A stretch of DNA of 64,000 bases from contig NZ_WOFU01000001.1 of NCBI RefSeq assembly GCF_016879755.1, positions 558,001-622,000 on the forward strand, written 5' to 3'. The position numbers were made by a program, and so were the translations under genes. Position 1 is the first letter of the stretch. Every line of letters begins with the position of its first letter. Source of the stretch: Bacillus sp. B15-48. GTDB taxonomy: Bacteria > Bacillota > Bacilli > Bacillales > Cytobacillaceae. A model generated the notes under the pieces. That model was not told where the DNA came from. It saw only the letters and a list, made by a program, of their open reading frames with translations, and did no database searches. Shown here piece after piece: positions 61,742 through 64,000 of this stretch.

Positions 61742-63196
61742 ATGTATACATTCTTAGCTGGGATTGTCTTACTGATCATCGGTTATTTCACTTATGGAAA
61801 ATTTATTGAAAAAGTTTTTGGGGTAAAAGAAGAACGTGCAACCCCAGCGTATGTGAATAGCGACGGGGTTGACTATATCCCAATGAGTACACCGCGAAAC
61901 TCATTGATTCAGCTTTTAAATATCGCAGGTACCGGGCCGATTTTCGGACCAATTATGGGAGCGCTTTATGGACCTGTCGCTTTTATTTGGATTGTGATTG
62001 GTTGTATTTTTGCCGGAGCTGTCCATGACTATTTGACAGGGATGATTTCGATCCGCAACAAAGGAGCTCATTTACCAGAGCTTGCAAGTAAATTTTTAGG
62101 GAAAATTATGAAGCATGTCGTCAATGCTTTTGCGGTGCTGTTGCTGTTATTAGTTGGGACCGTGTTCGTGTCAACACCAGCTAGCTTGCTTCATGTATTA
62201 ATCGATGGAAAAATCGCCCTTGGTGTTATTATCGCCGCAATCTTCTTTTATTATATTTTAGCTACTTTACTACCAGTTGATAAAATCATCGGACGTTTGT
62301 ATCCATATTTTGGGGCCCTGCTGTTAATAAGTGCTTTTGGGGTTGGGATTGGTTTAGTTGTCACTGGGGCACCAATTCCGGAGTTGTCACTTACCAATTT
62401 CCATCCTAATAACTTACCAATATTCCCACTGATTTTCTTTACGATTACTTGTGGAGCACTGTCAGGGTTTCACGCGACCCAAACGCCAATTATTTCACGT
62501 ACGACCCAAAAGGAAAAACAAGGTCGGAAAATTTTCTATGGCATGATGATTGCAGAAGGAATTATCGCAATGATTTGGGCAGCTGCCGCAATGAGCTTGT
62601 TCAACGGCTATGGTGGTTTAAATGAAGTGCTAGCAGCTGGCGGTCCTGGAGCCGTTGTCAGCGAAGTATCCGTCGCAATGCTTGGAGCAGTCGGTGGAAC
62701 ACTTGCAATTCTTGGGGTTGTCGTTCTCCCAATTACATCTGGAGATACAGCCTTCCGTAGTGCCCGGATGATTATTGCTGAGTATTTAAATGTTGCACAA
62801 AAGAAGATTGGCAGCCGTCTTTGGATTGCGATTCCACTTTTCGCTATCTCTGTTGTGTTAACACAAATCGACTTTAATCTTCTTTGGAGATATTTTAGCT
62901 GGGCGAACCAAGCAACAGCGGTAATTGCTCTGTTTGTTGGTGCGATGTATCTATATATTGCGAAAAAGAATTACTTTATCCCATTAATCCCTGGCGCATT
63001 TATGCTCGTGATGGTCATTACCTATATTTTAAATGCTCAGATTGGATTTAGACTTCCAATGACTGCTTCATGGATAGGCGGTGTCATTGGTGCGGCCGTA
63101 CTGATTGCCCTTTTCTTCCGAGCAGCGAAGAAAAATCGCGCCAACCAGCTTCCACTTGAGGAAGATATATCTGATTGGAATCGAGCGGCATCTTAA
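61742..63196 (+). CDS. cstA: short CstA-type carbon starvation transporter, probable pyruvate importer
   Basis: A 484-residue membrane protein with about thirteen segments, shorter than the roughly 600-700 residues of longer CstA proteins. NIAGTGPIFGPIMGALYGPVAFIWIVIGCIFAGAVHDY (about 55-92), TCGALSGFHATQTPIISRTT near 240 and the SGDTAFRSARMI near 330 are CstA family motifs. Known relatives import pyruvate or peptides. GAGGGGGAGAAATGG precedes the ATG. The LytS/LytT pair is directly upstream, as for BtsSR-BtsT, so pyruvate uptake is the best guess. Confidence 0.87.
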   Translation: MYTFLAGIVLLIIGYFTYGKFIEKVFGVKEERATPAYVNSDGVDYIPMSTPRNSLIQLLNIAGTGPIFGPIMGALYGPVAFIWIVIGCIFAGAVHDYLTGMISIRNKGAHLPELASKFLGKIMKHVVNAFAVLLLLLVGTVFVSTPASLLHVLIDGKIALGVIIAAIFFYYILATLLPVDKIIGRLYPYFGALLLISAFGVGIGLVVTGAPIPELSLTNFHPNNLPIFPLIFFTITCGALSGFHATQTPIISRTTQKEKQGRKIFYGMMIAEGIIAMIWAAAAMSLFNGYGGLNEVLAAGGPGAVVSEVSVAMLGAVGGTLAILGVVVLPITSGDTAFRSARMIIAEYLNVAQKKIGSRLWIAIPLFAISVVLTQIDFNLLWRYFSWANQATAVIALFVGAMYLYIAKKNYFIPLIPGAFMLVMVITYILNAQIGFRLPMTASWIGGVIGAAVLIALFFRAAKKNRANQLPLEEDISDWNRAAS

Positions 63197-63240
63197 TATC
63201 CCGGAAAGGGCAAGCTTACACGACCTTCTTACTATAATCC

Positions 63241-63275
63241 AAAAGTGCACGTGGATGAACCACGTGCACTTTTTT
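63241..63275 (+). terminator. rho-independent terminator after cstA
   Basis: AAAAGTGCACGTGG, a 5-base loop, CCACGTGCACTTTT and TT. It is a perfect 14-bp stem. Confidence 0.92.
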
Positions 63276-63279
63276 GTGT

Positions 63280-64000
63280 GAAGCGAGTGTATTGGTGATT
63301 TTTATTTCGAACGCTTGGATTAAGTTCACTTTTCTTGACGGTTTTATTCCGAGTACTCGCATTAAGTTCACTTAGCTTGACGGTTTATCCAAGTACTCGC
63401 ATTATGCTCGTTTTAGCTGCTGGTTTATTCCGAGTACTTGGATAAAACGAGTTTTTAGCAGATTTTTAATTCGAGTACTAGCATTAAACTCGTAAAAATA
63501 ATGCTAGTACTCGTCATAAAGACGATAATGTCACAAAAATAATCTTAGTACTTGGATTAAAAAGCTATTTTAATAGGCTATAATCCTACTACTAAGAATA
63601 TATATACCTACTACTCGGATTAAAAAGTCGATTACCAGCATTATCTTTCAAAAAAGCTATTATTATCCGAGTACTAGTAATATCACGAGACTATTTTACC
63701 CCATGTTCGCTAAGCTTTTTATCGAGAAATGCCTTTCACAAAAATAAAAGTACCGGCTCCTCCTACGCCGAATACCATGATAGCCACACATGCTATCCCC
63801 ACTACCTATACACTAACTCATAAATGTGAAAATTTGGATTAGCCCATGTAAATTAGATGTAAAAAAATATTAAAACAAAAACTATTCGTAGCCATTATCA
63901 GAAGGTTAAATTACCTAAAATAATCTTAGTACTTGGATTAAACAGGGCTTTTACTTGGTTCTAAGCCTACTTTCACAAGAATATATCCCCACTACTCTGA
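63280..64000. repeat. 700-base non-coding region of GAGTACT-type palindromic repeats
   Basis: GAGTACT(C/T/A) followed by G(C/G)AT(T/A)A recurs many times. CGAGTACTAGCATTA at 63472-63486 and TAATGCTAGTACTCG at 63499-63513 make a perfect 15-bp hairpin. A segment at 63606-63683 matches 32938-33015, and 63535-63612 recurs imperfectly at 63914-63999. No gene was recognised. The region extends beyond the window. Confidence 0.75.

Overview
The window looks like chromosomal DNA of a Bacillaceae-type Firmicute. It is AT-rich, most genes have strong AGGAGG-type ribosome binding sites, cre-like catabolite sites precede sugar genes, and it carries a xylA/xylB/xylR locus, LytS/LytT regulators and ROK repressors typical of Bacillus relatives. 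No rRNA, tRNA, phage or CRISPR was seen. Nearly everything is carbon-source catabolism plus its transporters and regulators, mostly on the minus strand.

Region by region: (1) 0-3.4 kb holds a small membrane protein, an SDR dehydrogenase and an SLC13-type permease. (2) 3.6-11.5 kb is a nucleoside catabolism locus: nupC, the glycyl radical enzyme yjjI with its activase yjjW, pdp, a XapX-domain protein, deoB and a 40-codon remnant of pupG, with a Crp/Fnr regulator at its head. (3) 11.9-20.5 kb is a probable glycoside locus: a GPH transporter, three Gfo/Idh/MocA dehydrogenases, a xylose-isomerase-like TIM barrel, an AraC regulator and a divergent ROK repressor. (4) 20.5-31.6 kb has an AEC transporter, a diketogulonate reductase and the xylose operon xylA-xylB-galM-sugar porter with divergent xylR. 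A 1502-bp IS4-family element with a 9-bp target duplication interrupts xylB at codon 15. (5) 31.6-34.7 kb has structured intergenic repeats, an AlkD-like gene and three small unknown genes.

(6) 34.9-57.5 kb is the most unusual part. A four-gene 2-oxoacid dehydrogenase complex (E1 alpha, E1 beta, E2, E3) runs into an archaeal-type (type II) GAPDH, an archaeal-type phosphoglycerate kinase and a tartrate/D-malate dehydrogenase. Upstream is a molybdenum hydroxylase operon (large, small and FAD subunits, an MBL enzyme, a YczE-like membrane protein, a hydroxyacyl-CoA-type dehydrogenase, an orphan transketolase C-terminal domain and a domain-permuted XdhC), followed by duplicated PucR and GntR regulators and a MocA-like nucleotidyltransferase. 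The palindrome ATTATCGATAAT or a near match lies upstream of each of these transcription units, suggesting one regulon that joins the molybdenum hydroxylase to the archaeal-type triose-phosphate enzymes.

(7) 57.7-63.2 kb holds a BASS transporter and a LytS/LytT two-component system next to a short CstA-type transporter. Three 21-bp-phased repeats before cstA look like LytTR sites, consistent with pyruvate sensing and uptake. (8) The last 0.7 kb is non-coding and full of GAGTACT-type palindromic repeats that also occur near 33 kb.
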